Shown here in pieces: positions 1 to 8,754 of a stretch of 64,000 bases of DNA. Under the pieces are notes generated by a model. That model was not told where the DNA came from. It made no database searches and saw only the letters and a program-made list of their open reading frames with translations. The translations under genes and the position numbers were made by a program. Position 1 is the first letter of the stretch, and each line of letters opens with the position of its first letter. This stretch comes from an uncultured Alistipes sp. (lineage in GTDB: Bacteria > Bacteroidota > Bacteroidia > Bacteroidales > Rikenellaceae). The stretch spans positions 45,377 through 109,376 of the forward strand of contig CAAGBL010000101.1 in NCBI GenBank assembly GCA_900768045.1, given 5' to 3'.

Positions 1-2
1 TA

Positions 3-896
3 TTTAAAAATGAGACGGTTGGTCAGGGTGACTTCTTTAAATTCTTGTTGGTGGTCATTGCTTTAGCAGTGTTAGTAACAGAAACTGCCCTCGAATTTTT
101 GCTAATACCCCTCGGAATAGCACTTGTCTATATTACTTATAAGCGTATCAAAGATTTAGGCTATACAGGTGGTAAAGCCATTGTGCTCCTTGTGCTCTGT
201 TACATGTTGCACGTCATTGGTTTTATTATTCTTTGTGCCATGCCAACGGCGGTGGTCTCAACCGAAGAGTATAAGAAGGCTGAGGAGATGATGAATGAGA
301 AGATAGCCTCGGCTCAAAAAACGCTCAAAGCACGTTGTAGCACATTTAATGGCTCAATAGACTGGCTTTTAATGAATGCCGAGACTCTTCGCATTGCTAA
401 TTCACTAAGTGGTGGCAAGAGTGGAATGACGAGCATGTTGCACAACCAGTCAGATGCTAATCAGGGCTATCCTGATGATGAAGAGGAGCGTCGTGAAGAG
501 GAGCGTCGCCAGCGAGAGGAAGAGGCAGAGCGCCTTGAGGAGGAGCGTCGTCAGCGTGAGGAAGAGCAAGAACGTCGTGAGGAGGAGCATCGCCAACAGC
601 AGATTAGCAATTTGGAGAGCCAAATACGTAGTCTTGAGAGTAGAATAAGCTCTCTACAACATGTTGCTTCAAGCGCAGAGAGCCAGGCAACGAGTCGTCG
701 TCAGCAGGGCGAGACCTACCTATCATATGCCAATTCGGCACAAGATGACGACTTGCGAAATGACTATTTGCAAAGTGCTGATAGCTGCTTTAGTGAGGCA
801 TCGCATTATGAGAGTGAGGCTGCGTCAGCTCAATCCGAAATAAGTAGCTTGCAGAGCGAGGTGGATAGTCTCCAGAGTGAGATTTATAACCTATAA
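3..896 (+). CDS. DUF805-like membrane protein with charged coiled-coil tail (5' partial)
   Basis: The frame is open to the left edge of the window, so the true start lies outside. The visible part begins with about three hydrophobic helices. A segment reading YKRIKDLGYTGG followed by a long helix resembles the Arg-Leu-x-Asp-x-Gly turn of DUF805 inner-membrane proteins. After the helices comes a soluble tail: an extreme Glu/Arg stretch built from repeated EEERRQREEE-type units, then a Ser/Gln/Glu heptad-like coiled coil to the C terminus. It is probably anchored in the inner membrane with a long cytoplasmic rod. The family has no firm function, and the DUF805 link rests on a short motif. A hairpin terminator follows the stop codon directly. 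Confidence 0.6.
   Translation, partial: FKNETVGQGDFFKFLLVVIALAVLVTETALEFLLIPLGIALVYITYKRIKDLGYTGGKAIVLLVLCYMLHVIGFIILCAMPTAVVSTEEYKKAEEMMNEKIASAQKTLKARCSTFNGSIDWLLMNAETLRIANSLSGGKSGMTSMLHNQSDANQGYPDDEEERREEERRQREEEAERLEEERRQREEEQERREEEHRQQQISNLESQIRSLESRISSLQHVASSAESQATSRRQQGETYLSYANSAQDDDLRNDYLQSADSCFSEASHYESEAASAQSEISSLQSEVDSLQSEIYNL
498..602 (+). repeat. 42-nt in-frame tandem repeat coding the Glu/Arg stretch
   Basis: Two full 42-nt units (498-539 and 540-581) and a partial third each start GAGGAGCGTCG or a close variant and encode EERRQREEE-like peptides. The period is 14 codons, so length changes would stay in frame. Confidence 0.7.
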
Positions 897-931
897 ATTA
901 ATGGGTAGCACGAAAAATGCTACCCATTAAT
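897..931. terminator. Hairpin terminator between convergent genes
   Basis: A perfect 14-bp stem (897-910 with 918-931) closes a 7-nt A-rich loop. It lies 1 nt after the stop of the upstream gene and 66 nt past the end of the convergent acyl-CoA ligase, so it could serve both. The following T-tract is weak. Confidence 0.7.
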
Positions 932-997
932 TATTTACGTAGGTGTATACGGAACTTGAGCCTGAGTGTTACGTTGCTATATCTTGGCTCTTGTCCT

Positions 998-2911
998 CTA
1001 TTGTAATAACTTGCGCATCGCCTCGATGTTTCGGGCATTATCGATGACCTTGCCCTCGGCAGTGTAGGCGTGGCTGATAGCCTCCTCAAAGTGCTTCTCA
1101 ACCTTGTTGCGCACAACCTTCATTGTACTGTTTACCAAACCATTCTGCTCGGTGAAGGCCTCGTCGGCAAGAGCAATGACCGCAGGCACCCATCTGTCGG
1201 GGAACTCGTTGGCATATACGCCTCCAGTGCGGTATTTGGCAAGCTCTGCACCCACCATATTTGCTGCCTCACGATAGCGCTCCTCGCCCTTAATACCCTT
1301 CTGGTCGAGTATGCGGTTGAGGTTCTCCTTCGATGCTACAACAAGCGCAATAGTATATGGGCTTTGGTTGTTATAGATCATAATCTGGTCGATTATTGGC
1401 GACTTATCAACCATCGCCTCCTCCATACCTTCGGGGCTATACTTCTCGCCGTCCGACGATATTAGCAGTGACTTGAAACGACCTAACACGTAGAGGAAGT
1501 CGTCCTCGCCCATATATCCCATGTCGCCCGTATGTAGCCAACCATCACGCACAGTGTCGGCAGTAGACTCGGGATTCTTCCAATATCCCGCCATGACATT
1601 CTCGCCCTTGATGACAATCTCGCCCTTTATGCCACGTGGCAGCTCACGACCCTCGTCATCGAGAATCTTTATCTCGAGAGGTTGTACCAACCTACCCGAT
1701 GAGCCGAAGCGGTGGTTGCCCTTTGTTGGGGCATTTGTCGAGATTACAGGAGTGGCTTCGGATAGTCCGTAGCCCTGGAACATAGGTATACCTATGGCGT
1801 AGAAGAAGCGTTGAAGCTCGCTATCGAGCAATGCTCCACCACCCACGAAGAACTGCAAGTCGCCACCAAAAGCCTCACGCACCTTTGAGTATAGAATCTT
1901 GTCGAAGAGCATAACAGCAGGCTTTAGCAGTGCTCTCCAGCCACGTCCCTTTGTGTAGCCGTCGGCCTGGTAGGCATACGAGGTCTTGAGTGCGAGTTGG
2001 AACAAACGCTCCGTTGTCTTGCCCTTCTTGCGGATAGATGTCTCGATGCTCTTGCGGAAGTTCTTGGCGAGGGCTGGCACCGACAACAAGAAGTGTGGAC
2101 GCACCTCCTTAATATTTAGAGGTATGTTCTTGAGCGTCTCCATAGGTGTACGTCCCACCTCGGTTGTTGCCACCGAGGCACCGCACGCAATCATGATGTA
2201 GAAGCCTACGACATGTGCAAAGCAGTGGTCGAGGGGCAATATGATGAGTGTTCGCCACTCCGAGGGGATATTTACCACAGAGCGAGCCTGCTCAACATTG
2301 GCTGTGTAGTTGCGGTGTGTGAGCACCACGCCCTTAGGATCTGCTGTTGTTCCCGAGGTGTATGTAATTGTTGCTATGTCGTCGTTTTTGAGCGCCTGGC
2401 CAATAGCTAAGAACTCCTCGAGGTGCTCCTCGAGGTGCTTTTCGCCCATTAGTTTGAGGCTCTCGAGCTTGAGCTCGCCCTCACGAAGTTCGCCCTCAAC
2501 ATCTCCCCATACCACAATGTGCTTGAGTAGGGGTAGCTCGTCTGTGATGCGACGAATCTTTGGTAGCTGATACTGCGACACGAATATTAGCTCCACGTCG
2601 GCATGGCGTAGGCGGAATAGTAGGTCGTTCGACTCCTCGAGCTTGATAGATAGTGGCACGCTGATAGCTCCAGCATACAACAATCCGAGCTCCGAGATAA
2701 TCCAGTTGTTGCAACCCTCAGCCAAGATAGATACTCGAGCCTCAGGCTTGATGCCCAAGGCCACAAGGCCGGCACCCGTCTTGAGTGCTTCGGCCTTTGT
2801 CGTCTGGTATGTTGTTGGCTCAAATTTGCCATTATGCTTCTCGAGCAAAAACTCCTTGGAAGAATATTTTGCTACCGATTCTTCGAATAGGTCAATAATA
2901 GTACGTTTCAT
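998..2911 (-). CDS. AMP-dependent long-chain acyl-CoA synthetase/ligase
   Basis: A member of the ANL adenylate-forming superfamily, likely activating fatty acids to acyl-CoA through an acyl-adenylate. The ATP/AMP signature YTSGTTADPKG lies near residue 183, the A5-type motif GYGLSEATP near 380 and the ATP-binding HTGDMG motif near 458. The last ~140 residues form the mobile C-terminal lid. Length (637 aa) fits the bacterial COG1022 long-chain ligase group. There is no signal peptide, so it is cytoplasmic or peripheral. It stands alone, 94 nt downstream of a minus-strand lipoprotein gene, without a clear terminator between. The substrate chain length cannot be read from sequence. Confidence 0.88.
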   Translation of the reverse strand: MKRTIIDLFEESVAKYSSKEFLLEKHNGKFEPTTYQTTKAEALKTGAGLVALGIKPEARVSILAEGCNNWIISELGLLYAGAISVPLSIKLEESNDLLFRLRHADVELIFVSQYQLPKIRRITDELPLLKHIVVWGDVEGELREGELKLESLKLMGEKHLEEHLEEFLAIGQALKNDDIATITYTSGTTADPKGVVLTHRNYTANVEQARSVVNIPSEWRTLIILPLDHCFAHVVGFYIMIACGASVATTEVGRTPMETLKNIPLNIKEVRPHFLLSVPALAKNFRKSIETSIRKKGKTTERLFQLALKTSYAYQADGYTKGRGWRALLKPAVMLFDKILYSKVREAFGGDLQFFVGGGALLDSELQRFFYAIGIPMFQGYGLSEATPVISTNAPTKGNHRFGSSGRLVQPLEIKILDDEGRELPRGIKGEIVIKGENVMAGYWKNPESTADTVRDGWLHTGDMGYMGEDDFLYVLGRFKSLLISSDGEKYSPEGMEEAMVDKSPIIDQIMIYNNQSPYTIALVVASKENLNRILDQKGIKGEERYREAANMVGAELAKYRTGGVYANEFPDRWVPAVIALADEAFTEQNGLVNSTMKVVRNKVEKHFEEAISHAYTAEGKVIDNARNIEAMRKLLQ

Positions 2912-3005
2912 AGCGTATATATAATCCGTAACTTACAGCTACCAGCGATTTATTGCTGATGGCTTTTACCTGCTTAAGTTTTTGGGGCTAAAGTCTAAAG
3001 TAGGC

Positions 3006-4427
3006 TTAGAGGCTGCAATCGCCGTCGAGGTCGACAACAAATGTTACCCAACCTGCCATGGTGTTGGTAATACCAACGATTGTGCGGCCGTCCTCTGATG
3101 TGCCAACTACAATGATACCCTCCAAATACAAGTCGTCATCTGCGGTCTCATTGAGTGTAGGCTCAAAGATACCAACATCGATGCTGTGCTCCTCTTTAAG
3201 CCACTGCTCCAAAGGCATCCAAGCGTATGGCTCGCCCTTGTTTATGTCGATAACGTACGATGTAGTACCGAGATAGTATGGAGTATCGTTGAGGAAAGCG
3301 ATGCCATTATCAGACATAGCTGTTACCGCACCACCAGTAAAGGTGTACATAGTCTCAGTTGTGCGGTCGTATGTAGCGGCGTAAGTAGCCTGTCCAGCTG
3401 CATAGTCAACAGCCTTACCATATACGTAGCGACCGCTCTGTGTGAAGTTATTCTGAGTATCGCCCATGCTATATACAGGATTATACTCCTCGTCGTATAG
3501 GAAATGAACATACTCAAAAGGAGTGTACTCGTCTGTCCAAACAATATTGTGCATACCCATTGACTGCTCGCAACCAAGCAACTCACGTGTAGGAGATACT
3601 GCCTTGATGTGTGTTGCAGCAACCTCGTTGTAGATGCGCTCGCCAACAGTAGGAATAGTGATACGCTCCTTAATTACGTCGTAGCAGAAAGGAACAACTA
3701 AGCCATACATCTGTACATAGTATGATGTTTCGTCGTAGTCGTAGAACCAACCTACTACATACTCGCCATCAGGAGTAATGCCCGTAGCACAGCTCATAGC
3801 ATATCTCGAAGCTATCTCCTTGATGCCCTTAATCTGAACAACATTGTCGCCAATGAGAATAGCTGCATCGCCCTCAGGATTCTCAGAGTGGTCAGAACCT
3901 ACGGCAGTACCATTGTCAGAAACATCGTAGAACTCAGCAGTTGGGAACTCAACCATATTGTCTGTAGAGAGGTCGAGAATGTAGCCCATACGGCCGAAAC
4001 CACCAACAACCCAGCGACCATTGTTCGAGATAGCCTGTGCAGAGGCACCATACTGAGGTACAAACTCACGGTATGCAGGCACAATACGCTCCTCAGTCTT
4101 TACGCTCTTTTTGGTTACGTCAGAGTTCTTCGCCTTGTCAGTTGCAATAGCACGAACATAGATAGTGTACTGAGTGTTGTACTGCAACTCGTCGAACTTG
4201 TGAACAGTCTTGTCGGTCTTCTCAATTGAGCCTGGATCGAGTGCTACCTCATAGTATGCAGCACCAGTAACCTTCTCCCATGCAACAACGATTGAGTTAC
4301 CCTGAACGTTAAGTGTGAACTTAGGTGTCTCCAAGCGATCACCATTGTTCTGATCGGCAGGTGTCTCGCACGAGATTGCCATGAAGGCAATAATTGCGGC
4401 GCAAAGGCTGTAAATAGTTTTTTTCAT
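3006..4427 (-). CDS. Lipoprotein with fibronectin III-like domain and propeller-like repeats
   Basis: The N terminus is a lipoprotein signal with Cys20 in the sequence AISC, followed by acidic residues as is common for surface lipoproteins of this phylum. Residues ~33-110 look like a fibronectin type III domain (WEKVTGAAYYEV, then YTIYVRAIA). The rest carries repeats of the type 'ISNNGRWVVGG', 'VSDNGTAVGS', 'ITPDGEYVVG' and 'TSEDGRTIVGI', which resemble HAF-type beta-propeller blades. No catalytic motif is seen. It is probably exported and involved in binding; the ligand is unknown. It has its own promoter motif (4479-4486) and is divergent from the amylase-like gene. Confidence 0.75.
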   Translation of the reverse strand: MKKTIYSLCAAIIAFMAISCETPADQNNGDRLETPKFTLNVQGNSIVVAWEKVTGAAYYEVALDPGSIEKTDKTVHKFDELQYNTQYTIYVRAIATDKAKNSDVTKKSVKTEERIVPAYREFVPQYGASAQAISNNGRWVVGGFGRMGYILDLSTDNMVEFPTAEFYDVSDNGTAVGSDHSENPEGDAAILIGDNVVQIKGIKEIASRYAMSCATGITPDGEYVVGWFYDYDETSYYVQMYGLVVPFCYDVIKERITIPTVGERIYNEVAATHIKAVSPTRELLGCEQSMGMHNIVWTDEYTPFEYVHFLYDEEYNPVYSMGDTQNNFTQSGRYVYGKAVDYAAGQATYAATYDRTTETMYTFTGGAVTAMSDNGIAFLNDTPYYLGTTSYVIDINKGEPYAWMPLEQWLKEEHSIDVGIFEPTLNETADDDLYLEGIIVVGTSEDGRTIVGITNTMAGWVTFVVDLDGDCSL

Positions 4428-4478
4428 AAAATTGGTTAGGAATAAGTTATTTGTGTCAAAATTTCTATATTATCGCAA

Positions 4479-4486
4479 CAAAGATA
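4479..4486 (-). promoter_or_regulatory. -7 promoter element of the propeller-like lipoprotein gene
   Basis: On the minus strand this reads TATCTTTG, a match to the Bacteroidota -7 consensus TAnnTTTG. It lies 51 nt upstream of the start codon. No clean -33 TTTG is visible. Apart from this and the divergent promoter at 4658-4686, I see nothing in the 318-bp gap 4428-4745. Confidence 0.65.
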
Positions 4487-4657
4487 CATAATTATTTAGA
4501 TGCAACAACTTTTCACTGCGATATTTATGCATATTTATCGACATATTCTTTTTTGACTATTTTGCTACTGGCACACGGCGTGTGCAATTCGTCGCACAAG
4601 GCTTACCGCTCGTAGTCCCAAAAATGCCATTTGGGTAATATGTGTGCCCTAATTTTT

Positions 4658-4686
4658 TTTGTTGTCGAATTATTGTTGTAACTTTG
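4658..4686 (+). promoter_or_regulatory. Promoter of the amylase-like lipoprotein gene
   Basis: TTTG (4658-4661) and TAACTTTG (4679-4686) are separated by 17 nt, matching the -33/-7 arrangement of this phylum. The -7 element lies 59 nt before the start codon. Confidence 0.7.
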
Positions 4687-4745
4687 TGATGTATTATGCA
4701 CAAATGTGCATGTGGAAAATTGCTTGTAAACAAACTTAAAAATAG

Positions 4746-7352
4746 ATGCAAATGAAAAAGTTACACTTTTTGTTGATGGCTCTCTTTGCAGCTGTCATCA
4801 TGGTAGGTTGCGAGAATCTCCTTCCAGAGGAGCCAAACGACACACCAACAGAGACTCCAGGTGAGACTCCAGGTGAGACTCCAGGTGATGAGCCAAATGA
4901 TGAGCCAAACGACGAGCCTATCACTGGCGAGTTGCCACTTATCTCAACCAGCCCAGCCTTTGTTACTGAGCACATGACAGAGGATATTACAGTTATCCTT
5001 AATACCAAGGGCACAGCGGCTGACGGCTTTACTGGCGAGTTGTATGCCCACACGGGCGTCCTCACAGCAAAGAGCACAGCGAGCAACGACTGGAAGTATG
5101 TTCTTTCGGAGTGGGGCAACAACATTCCTGAGTGTAAGCTCGAGTCTAAGGGTAACAACATCTGGCACTACACTATCAAGGGAGGTGTTCGTGCATGGTA
5201 TGGTGTTGCGGAGGAGGATACTGTAACACACATCGCCTTCGTGTTCCGCTCATCGGACAGCAAACTCGAGGTTAAGGACAATGGTTCAGATATCTTCGTT
5301 GAGCTTGCTAAGGAGGGTATGGCTGTTAAGTTCCTCTCGCCTAAGCATGGTAGCCAGTATCAGGTTGGCGATGAGATTGTTGTACAGACACAGCAGCAGG
5401 CAACAACATCTGTAACGCTCTATATGAACGATGTTGAGGTTGCTACGTCTACATCAGCTACACTCAGCTACACATACACCACAACAAAGAGTGAGGATAT
5501 CGTCTTCAAGGCCGTAGCAACAAATGGCACGGAGACTATCGAGGAGTCAGTGGCAGTAGCCGTTCTTGGTGCTACAGAGAATGCTCCACGTCCTTCAGGT
5601 GTTAAGAATGGTGTGAATATCAATGGCGATGAGGCTACATTCGTGCTCTTCGCACCAGGCAAAGAGTCGGTAATTTTGCTCGGCGACTTTAACCAGTATG
5701 CTCCATCTAACGAGTATATGATGAAGCGTGACGGCGACTACTTCTGGACTACAGTATCAGGCCTCGAGGAGGGCGTTGAGTATGGTTATCAGTATCTTGT
5801 TGACGAGACAATCAAGATTGGCGATCCTTATGCTACAAAGATTCTTGATCCATGGAACGACAAATATATTAGCGCTACAACATATCCTAACCTCAAACCA
5901 TATCCAGCTGAGTACACAACAGATGTCGTTTCAGTATTCGAGATTAACCATGATGAGTATCAGTGGGTAGTCTCTGACTTTGATCGTCCTAAGCAGAACT
6001 CATTGGCTATTTACGAGTTGCTTATCCGTGACTTCACAACAACACGTACTATCGATGCTGTGACTGCGAAGCTCGACTACCTCAAGACATTGGGTATCAA
6101 TGCTATTGAGCTTATGCCTATTCAGGAGTTCGACGGCAACGACTCATGGGGCTACAACCCATGCTACTACTTTGCTGCCGACAAGGCTTATGGTACTGAG
6201 GAGGCATACAAGCGATTTATCGACGAGTGTCACAAGCGAGGCATTGCAGTAATCATCGACGTAGTATTCAACCACGCTACAGGCCTTCACCCATACGCTA
6301 AGATGTGGTGGAACTCAGGCGCTAATAAGACTGCTTCGAACAACCCATTCTTCAATGTTGATGCGCCACACAACTTCAGCGTATTCCACGACTTCAACCA
6401 CACATACTCTGAGACTGTTAAGTTCTTCGACGAGGTGTTGACCTTCTGGTTGGAGGAGTACAAGGTTGACGGCTTCCGTTTCGACCTTACTAAGGGCTTC
6501 GTGCAGAACCCTAGCAACTACGATGCGAGTGGTTACTCATCTCAGCGTATTGGCATCTTGAAGCACTATGCTGAGACTATCCGCTCAGTGGAGAACGATG
6601 CTTACATCATTTTCGAGCACTTCTGCGACGACTCAGAGGAGACTGAACTCTATAACTCTGTAGGCGCTCTCTGCTGGAACATCAGCCAGATGAATGGCTA
6701 CATGGAGTCAGTAATGGGCTGGACAGGTGGCGAGAAGAGTAGCTTTGCTAACTTCAAGAAGGGCCGTGTAAACAATATCGAGACTCATGACGAGGAGCGT
6801 GTTGCATATAAGGCTGTAACATACGGTGACAGCTATGTTAAGAACAACTGGGCAGTTATCTCTAAGCGCTTGCAGGCGGCCTATGCTTTGCACTTCCTCA
6901 CTCCATATCCTAAGATGATGTGGCAGTTTGGCGAGCTCGGCTACGATGTCTCTATCAATGCTAATGAGGAGGGCAAGGTAGGTAGTGGCGACGAGTACCG
7001 TACGCACCGTAAGCCTGTACGTTGGAGCTACTTCCAGAATGCAGACCGTCGTGCTATGTACGATGCCTTGTCGAAGATTATCACTTGGCGTACAAGCAAC
7101 CAGGACTACTATGGTCAGGACAACTTGAAGGTACACCGTTGGGCTGTTGGTGATGCAAGCATGGGCGGTAAGACACTTATCATGGATCGAGTTATCGTTG
7201 TTGCAAACTTCACCAACTCAACAACATCGACAACTGTAAGCGTGCCACAGACTGGCGAGTGGACTAACCTTCTTACAGGCGAGAAGCTCCAGCTTGGCTC
7301 ATCGCATACAGTTTCGTTAGCAGGCAGCGACTATATTGTACTTGTTAAATAA
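4746..7352 (+). CDS. GH13 alpha-amylase-family lipoprotein with N-terminal glycan-binding modules
   Basis: Likely acts on alpha-glucans at the cell surface. A lipobox ends at Cys22 (VGC), followed by a Thr/Pro/Gly/Glu linker made of 12-nt repeats. Residues ~60-180 resemble a starch-binding module, ~190-275 an Ig-like domain, and ~280-370 a CBM48-like domain (APGKESVILLGDFN). The GH13 barrel follows: region I DVVFNH, region II GFRFDLTKG with nucleophile Asp580, region III IIFEHF with acid/base Glu624, and region IV with His681-Asp682. All three catalytic acids are present. The THD of region IV differs from the usual NHD. Start chosen at 4746; an in-frame ATG at 4752 is equally possible. The CBM48 points to a branching/debranching or pullulanase-like enzyme; the exact bond is not readable. 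Confidence 0.88.
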   Translation: MQMKKLHFLLMALFAAVIMVGCENLLPEEPNDTPTETPGETPGETPGDEPNDEPNDEPITGELPLISTSPAFVTEHMTEDITVILNTKGTAADGFTGELYAHTGVLTAKSTASNDWKYVLSEWGNNIPECKLESKGNNIWHYTIKGGVRAWYGVAEEDTVTHIAFVFRSSDSKLEVKDNGSDIFVELAKEGMAVKFLSPKHGSQYQVGDEIVVQTQQQATTSVTLYMNDVEVATSTSATLSYTYTTTKSEDIVFKAVATNGTETIEESVAVAVLGATENAPRPSGVKNGVNINGDEATFVLFAPGKESVILLGDFNQYAPSNEYMMKRDGDYFWTTVSGLEEGVEYGYQYLVDETIKIGDPYATKILDPWNDKYISATTYPNLKPYPAEYTTDVVSVFEINHDEYQWVVSDFDRPKQNSLAIYELLIRDFTTTRTIDAVTAKLDYLKTLGINAIELMPIQEFDGNDSWGYNPCYYFAADKAYGTEEAYKRFIDECHKRGIAVIIDVVFNHATGLHPYAKMWWNSGANKTASNNPFFNVDAPHNFSVFHDFNHTYSETVKFFDEVLTFWLEEYKVDGFRFDLTKGFVQNPSNYDASGYSSQRIGILKHYAETIRSVENDAYIIFEHFCDDSEETELYNSVGALCWNISQMNGYMESVMGWTGGEKSSFANFKKGRVNNIETHDEERVAYKAVTYGDSYVKNNWAVISKRLQAAYALHFLTPYPKMMWQFGELGYDVSINANEEGKVGSGDEYRTHRKPVRWSYFQNADRRAMYDALSKIITWRTSNQDYYGQDNLKVHRWAVGDASMGGKTLIMDRVIVVANFTNSTTSTTVSVPQTGEWTNLLTGEKLQLGSSHTVSLAGSDYIVLVK

Positions 7353-7378
7353 TTCATTGTAATATAGGTTTTCTGAAG

Positions 7379-7500
7379 GAGGCTGAATAAAAAGTCTATT
7401 TTGTCGTTACGCTCGCCCTCAAAATCCTCATTTACGCCTAAGTAAACTGCGGTTTTTCGGGCTTCGCAAGCCTAAAACTACATCTTTTTATTCAACCTCT
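7379..7500. repeat. MITE-like element with ~17-bp terminal inverted repeats
   Basis: Left arm 7378-7394 pairs with right arm 7484-7500 with one internal mismatch (core CTGAATAAAAAG against CTTTTTATTCAA). The ~90-nt interior has no gene. It lies in the 318-bp gap between the amylase-like and porin genes. Only one copy is in the window. A non-autonomous mobile element is inferred from size and terminal repeats alone. Confidence 0.5.
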
Positions 7501-7510
7501 CAAACTAAGA

Positions 7511-7549
7511 GAGATGACTAATTTTCTTTTTAGTCATCTCCCTTTTTTT
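7511..7549 (+). terminator. Rho-independent terminator
   Basis: A 10-bp stem (7511-7520 with 7531-7540) is followed by seven Ts (7543-7549). It ends the amylase-like transcript, on the far side of the inverted-repeat element. Confidence 0.8.
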
Positions 7550-7636
7550 GTGGCGTAAGAGCCATATTGCGCCTACTCGGGGCACTATGAGCGAATTTAG
7601 GTATTTCTACTATTTAATATTTGGAATAATATTTGC

Positions 7637-7644
7637 TATCTTTG
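7637..7644 (+). promoter_or_regulatory. -7 promoter element of the porin gene
   Basis: TATCTTTG matches TAnnTTTG, 26 nt upstream of the porin start codon. A TTTG at 7620-7623 is only 13 nt away, shorter than usual, so the -33 element is uncertain. Confidence 0.65.
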
Positions 7645-7670
7645 CCCTCAGATTTTTAAATTAACTAAAG

Positions 7671-8738
7671 ATGAAACTAAGAGCATTACTTATTATTGCC
7701 GCTATGGCAGTGGGCTTTGCTGCCCAGGCGCAGACTACAGCAGAGAAAGTTAAGTCGTTTGCCAATGAGCACATGTCGCTTTCAGGATATTTGCAGGCTG
7801 GCTTCGAGTTCAACGAGGCTAATGACCCAAGTACAACATTCTACCTTAAGCGTGCACGTGTAAGCCTTACGGGTAACTTCCTTGAGGAGAAGATGGACTT
7901 CCGCCTTCAGGTGGATATGGCTGGTTCGCCAAAGATCTGCGACCTCTACTATCGCTATAAGCCTCTCAACGAGCTAAATGTGCAGTTGGGCCAGTTCAAG
8001 CTCCCATTTGCTATGGAGAACGAGCTCTGTGGCCCTACAACATTCGAGTTTATCGAGTACTCATACCTCACGATGTTCCTTACTCGCAACGCCAACATGT
8101 ATGACGGCATTGCAGCTACAGGTCGTGACATCGGCGCACAGCTCTATGGTGGCTTTATCGAGCGTGAGGGTTACAATATTATTAATTATAATGTAGGTAT
8201 CTACAATGGTGCGGGTATCAACGTTAAGGATAACAACTCGTCGAAGGACTTTGTAGGTCGTATTATCGTTAAGCCTATCAAGGGCCTCTCAATCTCTGCA
8301 TCGTATATGTATGCTAAGACGACAACTGTCAAAGAGGAGGATTACATCGCTATAAATGAGCAGTCGCTGTTACCTGAATTGAAAACCAGAAAGATTGCTA
8401 ATCATTTTGAGGCTCCACGCTGGTCGGTAGGTGCGTGGTACAACTCACGCCACTGGGTTGCTCGTTCGGAGTTTGCGCAGGCAAACTTTGGCGGTAACCT
8501 TACTAATACCCTCTACGCTTTGGCAGGCTACCACTTCGAGAAGCCATGGTCGGTTGTTGGTCGCTACGAGTTTATCCGTGACGAGTCTAATATCCTCGAC
8601 CAGGAGCGCATCACTATCGCTGGTATCTACAAACCTTATAAGTTCTTGCGCTTGCAGCTCGATGGCTCGTATGTTATGAACCACGCCCTCAAATCCAAGA
8701 CCTTTGGCGTAAACTTGTTGGTTACGGCGATGTTCTAA
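7671..8738 (+). CDS. Outer-membrane porin, phosphate-selective porin O/P-like
   Basis: A signal peptide ends at about AAQAQ (residues 17-21). The mature protein has amphipathic alternating strands typical of an outer-membrane beta barrel. Features fitting the Porin_O_P family are the early SGYLQAGFEF strand, the YLKRARVSLTG segment, the FRLQVDMAG strand and LGQFKLPFAMEN. The 355-aa length and lack of other domains suggest a 16- to 18-strand channel. Its substrate cannot be deduced. The YeiH-type transporter starts 16 nt downstream without a terminator, so the pair is probably one transcript, possibly carrying an anion across outer and then inner membrane (inference). Confidence 0.8.
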   Translation: MKLRALLIIAAMAVGFAAQAQTTAEKVKSFANEHMSLSGYLQAGFEFNEANDPSTTFYLKRARVSLTGNFLEEKMDFRLQVDMAGSPKICDLYYRYKPLNELNVQLGQFKLPFAMENELCGPTTFEFIEYSYLTMFLTRNANMYDGIAATGRDIGAQLYGGFIEREGYNIINYNVGIYNGAGINVKDNNSSKDFVGRIIVKPIKGLSISASYMYAKTTTVKEEDYIAINEQSLLPELKTRKIANHFEAPRWSVGAWYNSRHWVARSEFAQANFGGNLTNTLYALAGYHFEKPWSVVGRYEFIRDESNILDQERITIAGIYKPYKFLRLQLDGSYVMNHALKSKTFGVNLLVTAMF

Positions 8739-8754
8739 CCACTGCTATTGAAAT

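Noticed and set aside
4557..4751. 64-aa ORF on the minus strand
   Set aside because: It lies across the amylase promoter and has no recognisable domain.
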